A DNA stretch of 7,409 nucleotides from Patescibacteria group bacterium (GTDB lineage: Bacteria > Patescibacteriota > WWE3 > UBA101185 > UBA10185): positions 1 to 7,409 of the forward strand of contig JAGPFW010000032.1 of NCBI GenBank assembly GCA_018056275.1, written 5' to 3'. How positions within the stretch are numbered: position 1 is the first letter of the stretch; every line of letters begins with the position of its first letter. Shown one piece after another: positions 1 through 6,400 of this stretch. The notes below the pieces were generated by a model that saw nothing but the letters and a program-made list of their open reading frames with translations, did no database searches and was not told the origin of the DNA. The position numbers and the translations under genes were made by a program.

Positions 1-1
1 A

Positions 2-382
2 TACCGTGTCCAGGTGCCAGAAGGAGGATACGTTTTGGTTGCCCTCGGAGTTGGGTTGTTTGATGGGCAACCCCTGTCTCCCGTCGCCGCCGACGTTGGC
101 CACATTGTGGTCATCTCGGGTGTTGTCCCAGATGGGGCGACCCCCCTCGACTTGAACCGGGGGGTGACCCTCACAGGTTATGTGGCAGGGTCGGTCGCTG
201 TGACTCACGTTGTCAGGCCATCTGTCCCCCCCACCCCCCCCTCCGTCGTCGGAAAGGAGCACGCTCTCGGGATGGCATATGCTCCCAACTGCGGATCAGA
301 AGGCTGTGTTAAAGCCTACCTCTGGAGTTGGGACTGGGAGAGCTCAAAACTTGTCCTTGTGGAGGTCTTTGACCTAAAGTAG
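2..382 (+). CDS. C-terminal part of a probable secreted protein of unknown function (5' end outside window)
   Basis: The reading frame is open from the left edge of the window to a TAG stop at 380-382, so the gene starts upstream and only about 126 residues are visible. No family is recognised. The visible part alternates short hydrophobic beta-type stretches with Gly/Asp turns, then has a Pro-rich linker (RPSVPPTPPSVV) encoded by long C runs near 222-248. It ends in a small domain with a close cysteine pair (CGSEGC) and a Trp-rich strand (LWSWDW). This style fits a secreted, multi-domain beta protein, but no signal peptide can be seen. G+C is high: the 60 bases 61-120 contain 39 G or C, far above the downstream gene at 489-2111. 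A strong terminator follows 13 nt after the stop, so the gene ends its own transcript. A GTG at 14 and an SD-like AAGGAGG at 21-27 lie inside the open frame and are probably only codons of the EGG peptide. Confidence 0.75.
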   Translation, partial: YRVQVPEGGYVLVALGVGLFDGQPLSPVAADVGHIVVISGVVPDGATPLDLNRGVTLTGYVAGSVAVTHVVRPSVPPTPPSVVGKEHALGMAYAPNCGSEGCVKAYLWSWDWESSKLVLVEVFDLK

Positions 383-395
383 CTCGCCCCACAAA

Positions 396-452
396 CCCCG
401 CCTGAACCACATTGCAGAAATGCAGTTGTTGTGGTTCGGCGGGGATTTTTTT
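396..452 (+). terminator. Strong intrinsic terminator of the first gene
   Basis: CCCCGCC (396-402) pairs with GGCGGGG (438-444). After a one-base bulge at T403, GAACCACA (404-411) pairs with TGTGGTTC (430-437). Inside, TTGCA and TGCAG close a GAAA tetraloop (417-420). The hairpin is followed by A and then seven T residues (446-452). An ATG at 420 falls inside this loop, so it cannot be the natural start of the next gene. The T-tract runs directly into the promoter of the next gene. Confidence 0.93.
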
Positions 453-472
453 GTCTTAAAAATCCTAACTTT

Positions 473-481
473 TGCTAAAAT
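473..481 (+). promoter_or_regulatory. Extended -10 promoter for the PIG-V-like gene, giving a leaderless transcript
   Basis: TGCTAAAAT (473-481) is an extended -10 element: TGN followed by TAAAAT, one mismatch from TATAAT. A weak -35 (TTGTCT, 451-456) lies at a long 19-nt spacing, so the extended -10 probably does most of the work. Only 7 nt separate the -10 from the ATG at 489, so RNA should begin at or within about a base of the start codon. No Shine-Dalgarno sequence is present between 453 and 488. Confidence 0.6.
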
Positions 482-488
482 AAATCCA

Positions 489-2111
489 ATGATAGAAAAA
501 ATTCTCTCTAGTAAAAAATTCACCTATCCATTTTTTCTCTTTCTTGTACTAATTACATTTGCTTTATACACCGGAGCAGGCATCTTTGGTAGGGAAGTCC
601 TTAAAGATACCACACTTCTAAAAGGTTGGACTTCTAATACAGGAAATAAGGTTTTGGATGTTTGGGCCAGTTGGGATTCTGGAAATTACCTGCTAATAGC
701 CTCTCAAGGTTATCCGGATTTAACAAAAGTGGATTACAGGAAAACATATATAGAAGTTCCCCCAGAATCTTGGATAAAAGTTTTTCTTGGTTATGCGGAA
801 ATTGGGCCAGATCATGAGATTTTACCTTTTTCCACAGAAATTCCCTATCAAAATGTTGTTTTTTTAATAAATAGTTCTGATTTATCCAAAGAAGTTCCTT
901 TTCATTATATTCAGCCTGGTATACCTTATTGCAGTTATTCAGGACCTATAGAATATATAAGGGATGTGAAACCCGATGGGAACTTTGCTAAGGAGCAGGG
1001 GGGAGTTAGCTATATAACTTACTATGATACACATTCCCAAAAGATTATTTTTAAAGAAGAATTTTATGCCAATTCCTTTAACAATGATTCCACTGTCATT
1101 TTTGGTGAAAAACGCCCTGAAGGGATCCCTTCTCGTCCCTATGAGGGTTTTGGATGTGAGGTCATTCAGGAAAAAGATGTCTTTAATGTACCTTTTAAAC
1201 CTTATATTAAATCTGTGAGTCCCTTTCCATTTATGCCTTTGTATCCGTTTTTAATGCACTTGGCTAATAATATTTTCTCTAATTTGCTTTTATGGGGGGT
1301 TATTATATCCAATTTATCCTTGTTTCTTGGTGCAATTTTCCTTTATGAACTTTTATCTATTTTGTTTTCAAAAAAGTTTGGGTTTTATGCAACTTTGTTT
1401 TACTTAATTTCTCCCTTAAGCTTCCTTTTTAGGGGAGTTATGACAGAATCTCTGTTTAATCTGCTCCTTTTTGGATCTTTATTTTGTGCCCTCAAGGGCA
1501 AGTATATTTTGGCAAGTCTTTTATTCTCATTAATGTCAATCACAAGAATTCCCGGGATACTGTTTGGTGGAGTTTTGATAATTTTGTTTGTTCGAAAATT
1601 TTCTGGTAAGAAATTGGTATTTTCTCTTTTATCTTTAGCCTCTATTGGACCAGCATTTTTATTAGGCCATGTTTATAGACTTTACAAATTAACAGGAAAT
1701 TGGTTTGTTATTTTAGAGGCGCAGCAGGCTTTTGGTAGGGTGGAAAAAGGTTTAATAGAGTCCCTTTTTGGATATTTTAAATATGGAATGCCTTATGCAC
1801 CTTTTGAGTTTGTGTTTTTTGGTTTTTCTTTGGGTGTTATAATTTGGTTTTTGAGAGCTTACTATAAAGAAAAGGGGGAACTTTTTTGGGAATGTTCCTT
1901 ACACAGCCTATATAGTTTTGTGATTCCGATTTCTAGTGGGGCGTTTACTTCCTTCCCTAGATATATTTTGACGATCTTTCCTTTTTTTGTTGCTTTTGGA
2001 TGGTTTTTGGATAGGTTTAAGGGTTCGAAATGGGTTGTTTTTGTAGGTTCCCTTGTCTTAAGTCTTATTGGGATGGTATTTTGGAGTGTAGGTAGTAGGT
2101 TTATTATGTGA
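489..2111 (+). CDS. PIG-V/Gpi18-like GT-C mannosyltransferase-family membrane protein with a large loop insertion
   Basis: A 540-residue polytopic membrane protein of the GT-C fold, most like the PIG-V/Gpi18 family (COG5542), whose eukaryotic members transfer mannose from dolichol-phosphate-mannose to GPI. In a bacterium the likely donor is a polyprenyl-phosphate sugar, acting on the outer face of the membrane; the acceptor is unknown. After TM1 (residues about 13-30) comes the family signature WDSGNYLLIASQGYP (62-76), with Asp63 as the candidate catalytic acid. FPFMPLYPF follows at 246-254, then SPLSF...MTES (308-321), TRIPG (352-356) and FPRYILTIFPFF (489-500), with about ten TM segments in total. 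Between the GYP and FPFMPLYP motifs lies a hydrophilic insertion of about 168 residues (77-244) holding two cysteines (148, 223); in typical family members this gap is short. The ATG at 489 is chosen because the upstream ATG at 420 lies inside the terminator hairpin and 489 sits 7 nt after the -10. The gene is very AT-rich (15 G+C in the 60 bases 1321-1380) and ends in TGA. The GT-C/PIG-V assignment is fairly secure, the sugar specificity is not. Confidence 0.85.
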   Translation: MIEKILSSKKFTYPFFLFLVLITFALYTGAGIFGREVLKDTTLLKGWTSNTGNKVLDVWASWDSGNYLLIASQGYPDLTKVDYRKTYIEVPPESWIKVFLGYAEIGPDHEILPFSTEIPYQNVVFLINSSDLSKEVPFHYIQPGIPYCSYSGPIEYIRDVKPDGNFAKEQGGVSYITYYDTHSQKIIFKEEFYANSFNNDSTVIFGEKRPEGIPSRPYEGFGCEVIQEKDVFNVPFKPYIKSVSPFPFMPLYPFLMHLANNIFSNLLLWGVIISNLSLFLGAIFLYELLSILFSKKFGFYATLFYLISPLSFLFRGVMTESLFNLLLFGSLFCALKGKYILASLLFSLMSITRIPGILFGGVLIILFVRKFSGKKLVFSLLSLASIGPAFLLGHVYRLYKLTGNWFVILEAQQAFGRVEKGLIESLFGYFKYGMPYAPFEFVFFGFSLGVIIWFLRAYYKEKGELFWECSLHSLYSFVIPISSGAFTSFPRYILTIFPFFVAFGWFLDRFKGSKWVVFVGSLVLSLIGMVFWSVGSRFIM

Positions 2112-2140
2112 TTTCTCTTTTTTGATTTTACTTGGTTTTA

Positions 2141-2160
2141 GGTGCCATTTTTTCGGCGCC
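2141..2160 (+). other. Small G+C-rich hairpin downstream of the PIG-V-like gene
   Basis: GGTGCC (2141-2146) pairs with GGCGCC (2155-2160) over an 8-nt T-rich loop, a 6-bp stem with one G-U pair. It stands out in an AT-rich intergenic stretch, 29 nt after the TGA stop. No T-tract follows on the + strand, so it is at best an imperfect terminator or RNA 3'-end stabiliser. Confidence 0.3.
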
Positions 2161-2177
2161 GCTAGTATCCTATAGCA

Positions 2178-2206
2178 TTTACAAAGAGGATTTTTCTTGG
2201 TATAAT
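2178..2206 (+). promoter_or_regulatory. Near-consensus sigma70 promoter for the secreted-protein gene
   Basis: TTTACA (2178-2183, 5 of 6 match to TTGACA) is followed by an exact 17-nt spacer and a perfect TATAAT (2201-2206), preceded by the extended -10 dinucleotide TG in TGG (2198-2200). Transcription should start near 2213, leaving a 5' UTR of about 48 nt. This is the best promoter in the window and predicts strong constitutive expression of the gene at 2261. Confidence 0.85.
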
Positions 2207-2247
2207 AAGGCATTCCATATGTTAGCCCTTTGAAAAAAAACTTTCCC

Positions 2248-2254
2248 AAGGAGG
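2248..2254 (+). promoter_or_regulatory. Perfect Shine-Dalgarno sequence
   Basis: AAGGAGG sits 6 nt before the ATG at 2261 and fixes that start. It is the only canonical ribosome binding site at a gene start in the window. TTTCC (2242-2246) could pair with GGAAA (2253-2257), putting most of the SD in a small loop, but five mostly A-U pairs are unlikely to block ribosomes strongly. Confidence 0.9.
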
Positions 2255-2260
2255 AAACCG

Positions 2261-3310
2261 ATGTCGAAGAGATTTGGCCTGGTTGCGGTGGTTTTGGTTT
2301 TGTTAGCGTTGGGGACTTTTGTTTTTTTGCAGAGCCTCGTATCTGCGGATGCCCCCGTATCCCATGTTTTTACAATCTCGGAGGAAGCCGGGTATTTTTC
2401 CTACGAGTACGTGGGTGACTCATGGGAAACCATGTATCGCGGGGTCAACTTTTCTTATATTGATCTCGCTTCGGGGGAATGGGTAGGTTACCACGACCCA
2501 GAACCCTCATGGGTCTCTTCTACCCTTGTCCTGACTCCCACAACACAAATGTTCGTTGGATCCGGTTCTAGCCAGGAGTACGGGATTGTCTACACCCTAA
2601 CTCCTGAGATGGAAGCCCTCGGGTGGCAGGTCCTTGAGGATGGGTTCCTTTACACGGAGCCTGAAATTGAGGCTACCCTTGAGGTTTCCTATACTGCGGA
2701 GAAAGTGTTTGTTCTCTCTTACGCGGTGGTTGGTGCTCCGGGGACCCAAGTATGGGTCCAATTCGAAGGTCCCTCCGTGGAGACCTTTCAGCGTAGCCCT
2801 GCAGAGGGTTGGGAACTTCCCTTCTGTGGGGATTGTTTGGGTTGGCAGGGTGTTCTTCCAGCTCCCAGCCTGTTTATTACTGGTACCACCCTGGGGGAGG
2901 AGCAGGTGTATACTGCGACCTTGTTCACCCGTACGGGTGTGCGTGCGGTTCGTACTGTCACCGTTGCGCCCCCAGCGGAGGAGTACTATGTTTTTCTTCC
3001 GCTTATTCTGACTTCACCTCCCACGGTGGAGTTCACTCTGAGGGATGGCCCCACGGGTTTGGAGTACGCCTATACGGGTACGTCCGTAGACTGGCCGAAG
3101 GGAGTTAACTTCTGTCAGCATGTCAGCGCGGGATACCGTTGCAGGTATGTCTCCGATCCGCGCGATGAGACCCCCTGGGGGTGGCAGGGGACAGTTCTTC
3201 GTGTTCCCACCGACTGGTATTTCATTGGCTCCGGAGCAGAGCCCACTTACATTGATGATGCTTCAGGTTGGTCTGTCACCCCTGCGGGTGATGGGTTCGT
3301 CCGCGACTAG
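2261..3310 (+). CDS. Secreted beta-rich protein of unknown function with a duplicated domain
   Basis: A 349-residue protein whose family I do not recognise. Residues 1-29 form a classic Sec signal peptide: Lys/Arg at 3-4, a hydrophobic core at about 6-25, and a VSA|DA cleavage site after Ala29. The mature chain has no other obvious TM segment, so it should be exported, either free or bound to the surface. Two related domains (residues about 35-131 and 255-349) share GVNF, F[VI]GSG and a GW...DGF ending. They flank a beta-rich segment (about 137-235) containing a CGDC pair (189-192), which is linked to the second copy by a Pro-rich stretch with YYVFLPLIL (242-250). From memory, similar FLPL-type linkers occur in secreted proteins of Chloroflexota, a hint of origin and no more. 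G+C is high (35 of 60 in 2761-2820) against AT-rich neighbours. It has its own near-consensus promoter, a perfect SD and its own terminator, suggesting abundant independent expression. It could be a surface-layer component, adhesin or carbohydrate-binding protein; no catalytic motif is visible. Confidence 0.88.
   Translation: MSKRFGLVAVVLVLLALGTFVFLQSLVSADAPVSHVFTISEEAGYFSYEYVGDSWETMYRGVNFSYIDLASGEWVGYHDPEPSWVSSTLVLTPTTQMFVGSGSSQEYGIVYTLTPEMEALGWQVLEDGFLYTEPEIEATLEVSYTAEKVFVLSYAVVGAPGTQVWVQFEGPSVETFQRSPAEGWELPFCGDCLGWQGVLPAPSLFITGTTLGEEQVYTATLFTRTGVRAVRTVTVAPPAEEYYVFLPLILTSPPTVEFTLRDGPTGLEYAYTGTSVDWPKGVNFCQHVSAGYRCRYVSDPRDETPWGWQGTVLRVPTDWYFIGSGAEPTYIDDASGWSVTPAGDGFVRD
2363..2653 (+). repeat. 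First copy of a duplicated protein domain in the secreted protein
   Basis: Residues about 35-131. Landmarks in order are VFTI, FSYEYVG, GVNF (61-64), FVGSG (98-102) and GWQVLEDGF (121-129). The same order recurs near the C-terminus. The similarity is at protein level only; the DNA copies have diverged. Confidence 0.7.
3023..3307 (+). repeat. Second copy of the duplicated protein domain, at the C-terminus
   Basis: Residues about 255-349. Landmarks matching the first copy are VEFTL, LEYAYTG, GVNF (281-284), FIGSG (321-325) and GWSVTPAGDGF (336-346). This copy has two extra cysteines (285, 294) that could form a disulfide, and it ends three residues after its DGF, so the protein stops almost exactly at the domain boundary. 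Confidence 0.7.
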
Positions 3311-3321
3311 CTAGGGTTTTT

Positions 3322-3394
3322 GAGGCCGTGATTTATCCTGTAAATCTTTGCAAAACTCGCAAAGTATGGGTAGATCACGGCCTTCTTTATTCTT
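3322..3394 (+). terminator. Long-stem intrinsic terminator of the secreted-protein gene
   Basis: Bases 3322-3338 pair with 3368-3384 over 17 contiguous positions (three G-U pairs), including GGCCGTGAT with ATCACGGCC. A second stem inside the loop pairs CTTTGC (3346-3351) with GCAAAG (3359-3364). The hairpin starts 11 nt after the TAG stop. The tail TTCTTTATTCTT (3383-3394) is T-rich but interrupted, weaker than at the first terminator. The tail overlaps the -35 region of the next gene. Confidence 0.82.
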
Positions 3395-3418
3395 AACCTG
3401 AAAAATATCCCTTATAAT
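3390..3418 (+). promoter_or_regulatory. Promoter for the 1220-aa gene, giving a leaderless transcript
   Basis: A perfect TATAAT (3413-3418) lies 17 nt downstream of a weak -35 (TTCTTA, 3390-3395, 3 of 6 match). Only 6 nt separate it from the ATG at 3425, so the expected start of transcription coincides with the start codon. No Shine-Dalgarno sequence is present before the ATG. Confidence 0.68.
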
Positions 3419-3424
3419 AAAAAT

Positions 3425-6400
3425 ATGCGCATGGAAACTGCCCAAAACAAAACACAATTTTGGAAAAATCTTCTTTCCAAAATCAGTTTTCCCCTTATTT
3501 TAGTTTCCCTTTGCCTTTTCATATCTTACAAAAACTACACCCCAAACACCTTTCTTACCGGGTGGGACACACTTCACCCAGAATTCAACTACAGTATCTA
3601 TTGGAAACGCATGCTTAGCGGTATCTGGCAGGATCATCAAGGTTTGGGGGCAGTTTCCACTCAAGCACATGCCTCTGAGATTCCTCGTGTATTAATTCTT
3701 ATGATTCTTGATATTTTTTTGAAAACCAACCAGGTTAGATATGCTTACGCTTTCTTAATGTTAATTTTGGGACCTTTAGGAGTGTATTTTCTCCTTCAGC
3801 ATATTTTTAAGCAAAAGAATTACTCATCTCTTGGTTTTGCTCCTTTCATTGGGGGATTGGTGTATTTATTTAACCTTGGTGTTTTACAGCAATTTGTTGT
3901 ACCTTTGGAGATGTTTCTTACTCATTATGGATTTTTGGGGTGGTTTTATTTATCCCTTTATTCGCTATTTGAAAGCCCGAAAAGGAAAAAGAATTTACTC
4001 GTTTTTATTCTGGTCAATTTTTTTATGTCGCCACAAGCGCATACTTCCACATTGTTTTTCTCTCACCTAATGATGTTGTGTGTTTTTTTAATCACATATA
4101 CATTTCTTCAGATTTCCTCTGGAAAAACACCCTTCAAAAAGTCCGTTTTTTCTTCACTTGTCATCTTTACTTTAACCATAATATCCAATCTTTTTTGGCT
4201 TCTTCCCAACATTTACTTTGCCGTAAACCACTCTTCTGTAGTAAAAGACGCAAAAATAACCCGTCTTTTTTCCCAAGAGGCTTTTTTACACAACAAACAG
4301 TACGGAAATATTAAAGATGTGGCTTTAATGAAAAACTTTCTTTTTAACTGGGGAGTTCATACAGGAAATGGAAAGTTCTCCCCATTGCTTTCCGTTTGGT
4401 ATTCCCACTTGGATAATCCAGCAGTACAAGCAGTTGGTTACGGGGTTTTTGCGCTAGCCGTAGTTGGAATTCTTTTGGCATTCGCAAAAAGAGATAAACT
4501 CTTTATTAGTTTTTCACCTTTATTTTTTCTTTCTCTTTTCTTTTTGTTTACAGTAAATCCGCCTTTAGGGTTTTTGTTTGAGTTTTTGCAAGAAAACATT
4601 CCACTTTTTGGGGAGGCGTTTAGATTTCCCTTTACAAAGATCTCTATATTAGCTGTCTTCTCTTATGCTCTTTTTGCTGGCTATACTTTAGAAAATCTTT
4701 TTCTTCTTTTTGCAAAAACCCTTCCCAAAGTAAATGCGTTTTACTTAAAATCTTTGTTTACCGTTGCCTTTTCAATCTTATTGTTTTTTTACGCCAAGCC
4801 TTTCTTTACTGGAAATTTGATTAGTCCTTATATGAGGGTGAAAATTCCAGACAGATACTTTCAAATGTTTGAGTATTTTAATACCCAAGACGATTACGGT
4901 AGGGTAGGGCAGTTGCCAATCCATACACTTTGGGGATGGGTTTATTATGATTGGAATTTATTTTCTGGGTTGGGTTATCAAGGGGCGGGCTTTTTGTGGT
5001 TTGGTATAAAGCAACCCTTATTGGATAGGGAGTTTGATCGTTGGGGTGCCTATAATGAGCAGTATTACCGTGAAATGTCTCAAGCGGTTTATTCTCAAGA
5101 TGTTCCGGCTTTTGAAAAAATTTTGGCAAAATATAAGGTCAAGTGGATTATTTTTGATAAGAGCATTTTTGATCCCGGCAAGGATCCCAAGATGCTTTTC
5201 CATAAAGAAATAGAAGAATTACTAGAATCTTCTAGCATTATTCAGCTAGATCAAGATTTTGGAGGTGGCCTGCAGGTTTATAAGGTTAATAAAGAGTACT
5301 CGCTAATAGAGTCTATTTCAGGATTTTATGATTTTTCCGACAATATCTCTGGACTTCCCACGGACCCTTTGTACTTCCAATACGGAGATTATGCTAATCT
5401 TTCGGGGAAAGAGAATTTTCCTTTTATGGGTATGGTTAGTTCCCTTGAAAAAGTATCTCCTGATTTTATCTCAGAGGATGAGGAGAACCTTTATTTAAAA
5501 TCACCCATTGAGCGTACTTTAAAAAGCATAATCTCATCAGATTATTTTCCCGTACGAGTTTTTGCAAAAAGGAGTTTAGATAGTCTCAGCGTTCGTTTGG
5601 AAGATGAAACCTTTGGTTTGTCCCAAGCATTTGATATACCATTGGTTAATTTCTCTCCAGATATAGTCTTTGGGTTCAATGAAGAATTTATTCCTTCAGA
5701 AAATTTTAACTCCATGGAGGTGGATTTAGGATACATTTTAATTAATCCTAGCGAAGGTTTAAAATTTAGGGAATTTTCTCGTATTGAAGGTAAAGTTTTA
5801 AATGAATTTCCCTTTCTAGAGGCTTGCCGCGATTTTAGACATGGGGCATCTTATGGTTTGGAAACCATTCCGGATGGGTTTAGATTTGAATCCAAGAGTA
5901 CAGTTTCTTGTGTAACACTCCCTTTGGATACGGTATTTTCTTCTGTGGATTTTCCACAAGGCTACATGGTTCAGGTTATGTCAAATATAACTTCCAATAA
6001 ATCTCTTACGGAAACATGTATTTTTGATATGGCTTCTGGGTTGTGCAAAAACGCTAAAAGATATATCTCGGATGGAAATTCTTTTGCATTTTTCTCGGAT
6101 ACCCCTTTAAAAGATGCCTTTTTAAGGTTCTTGAATCATCCATTGCTGTTTGAACCTGACATTTCCTCAAGTGAAGTAAAAAACCTAAAAATAACTTTGT
6201 ATGCTCCTACAAGAGAGATTACTGTACCTCTTGCTAATGTTGATTATGGGAAGAAACCCCTTTTAGGAGTACCCAGAGCAAATGTTTTAGAAAGAAGGGA
6301 AGGATTATCAAGTAATGACTTTAGGATGTGTGACACAGGAAATAGAGATATAGTTTCAGGTACAGTGGAATTTTCAGAGAATATCTTAAGATATACTACT

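Noticed and set aside
14..37. GTG at 14, or TTG at 35 with AAGGAGG 7 nt before it, as the start of the first gene
   Set aside because: The frame is open to the window edge, the resulting N-terminus has no signal peptide, and AAGGAGG is readily explained as Glu-Gly-Gly codons. The gene is treated as 5'-truncated.
2109..2111. TGA as a sense codon (code 25, as in Gracilibacteria/SR1)
   Set aside because: TGA occurs only at the end of the PIG-V-like gene, no gene has an internal TGA, and reading through adds only a few residues before a TAG.
2161..2176. Imperfect palindrome GCTA...TAGC just before the -35 box, as an operator
   Set aside because: Only four outer base pairs match and the centre does not pair; chance is a sufficient explanation.
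4878..5203. Minus-strand frames inside the 1220-aa gene
   Set aside because: They lie fully within a strong coding region, have no promoter or SD, and encode low-complexity sequence with no recognisable motif.
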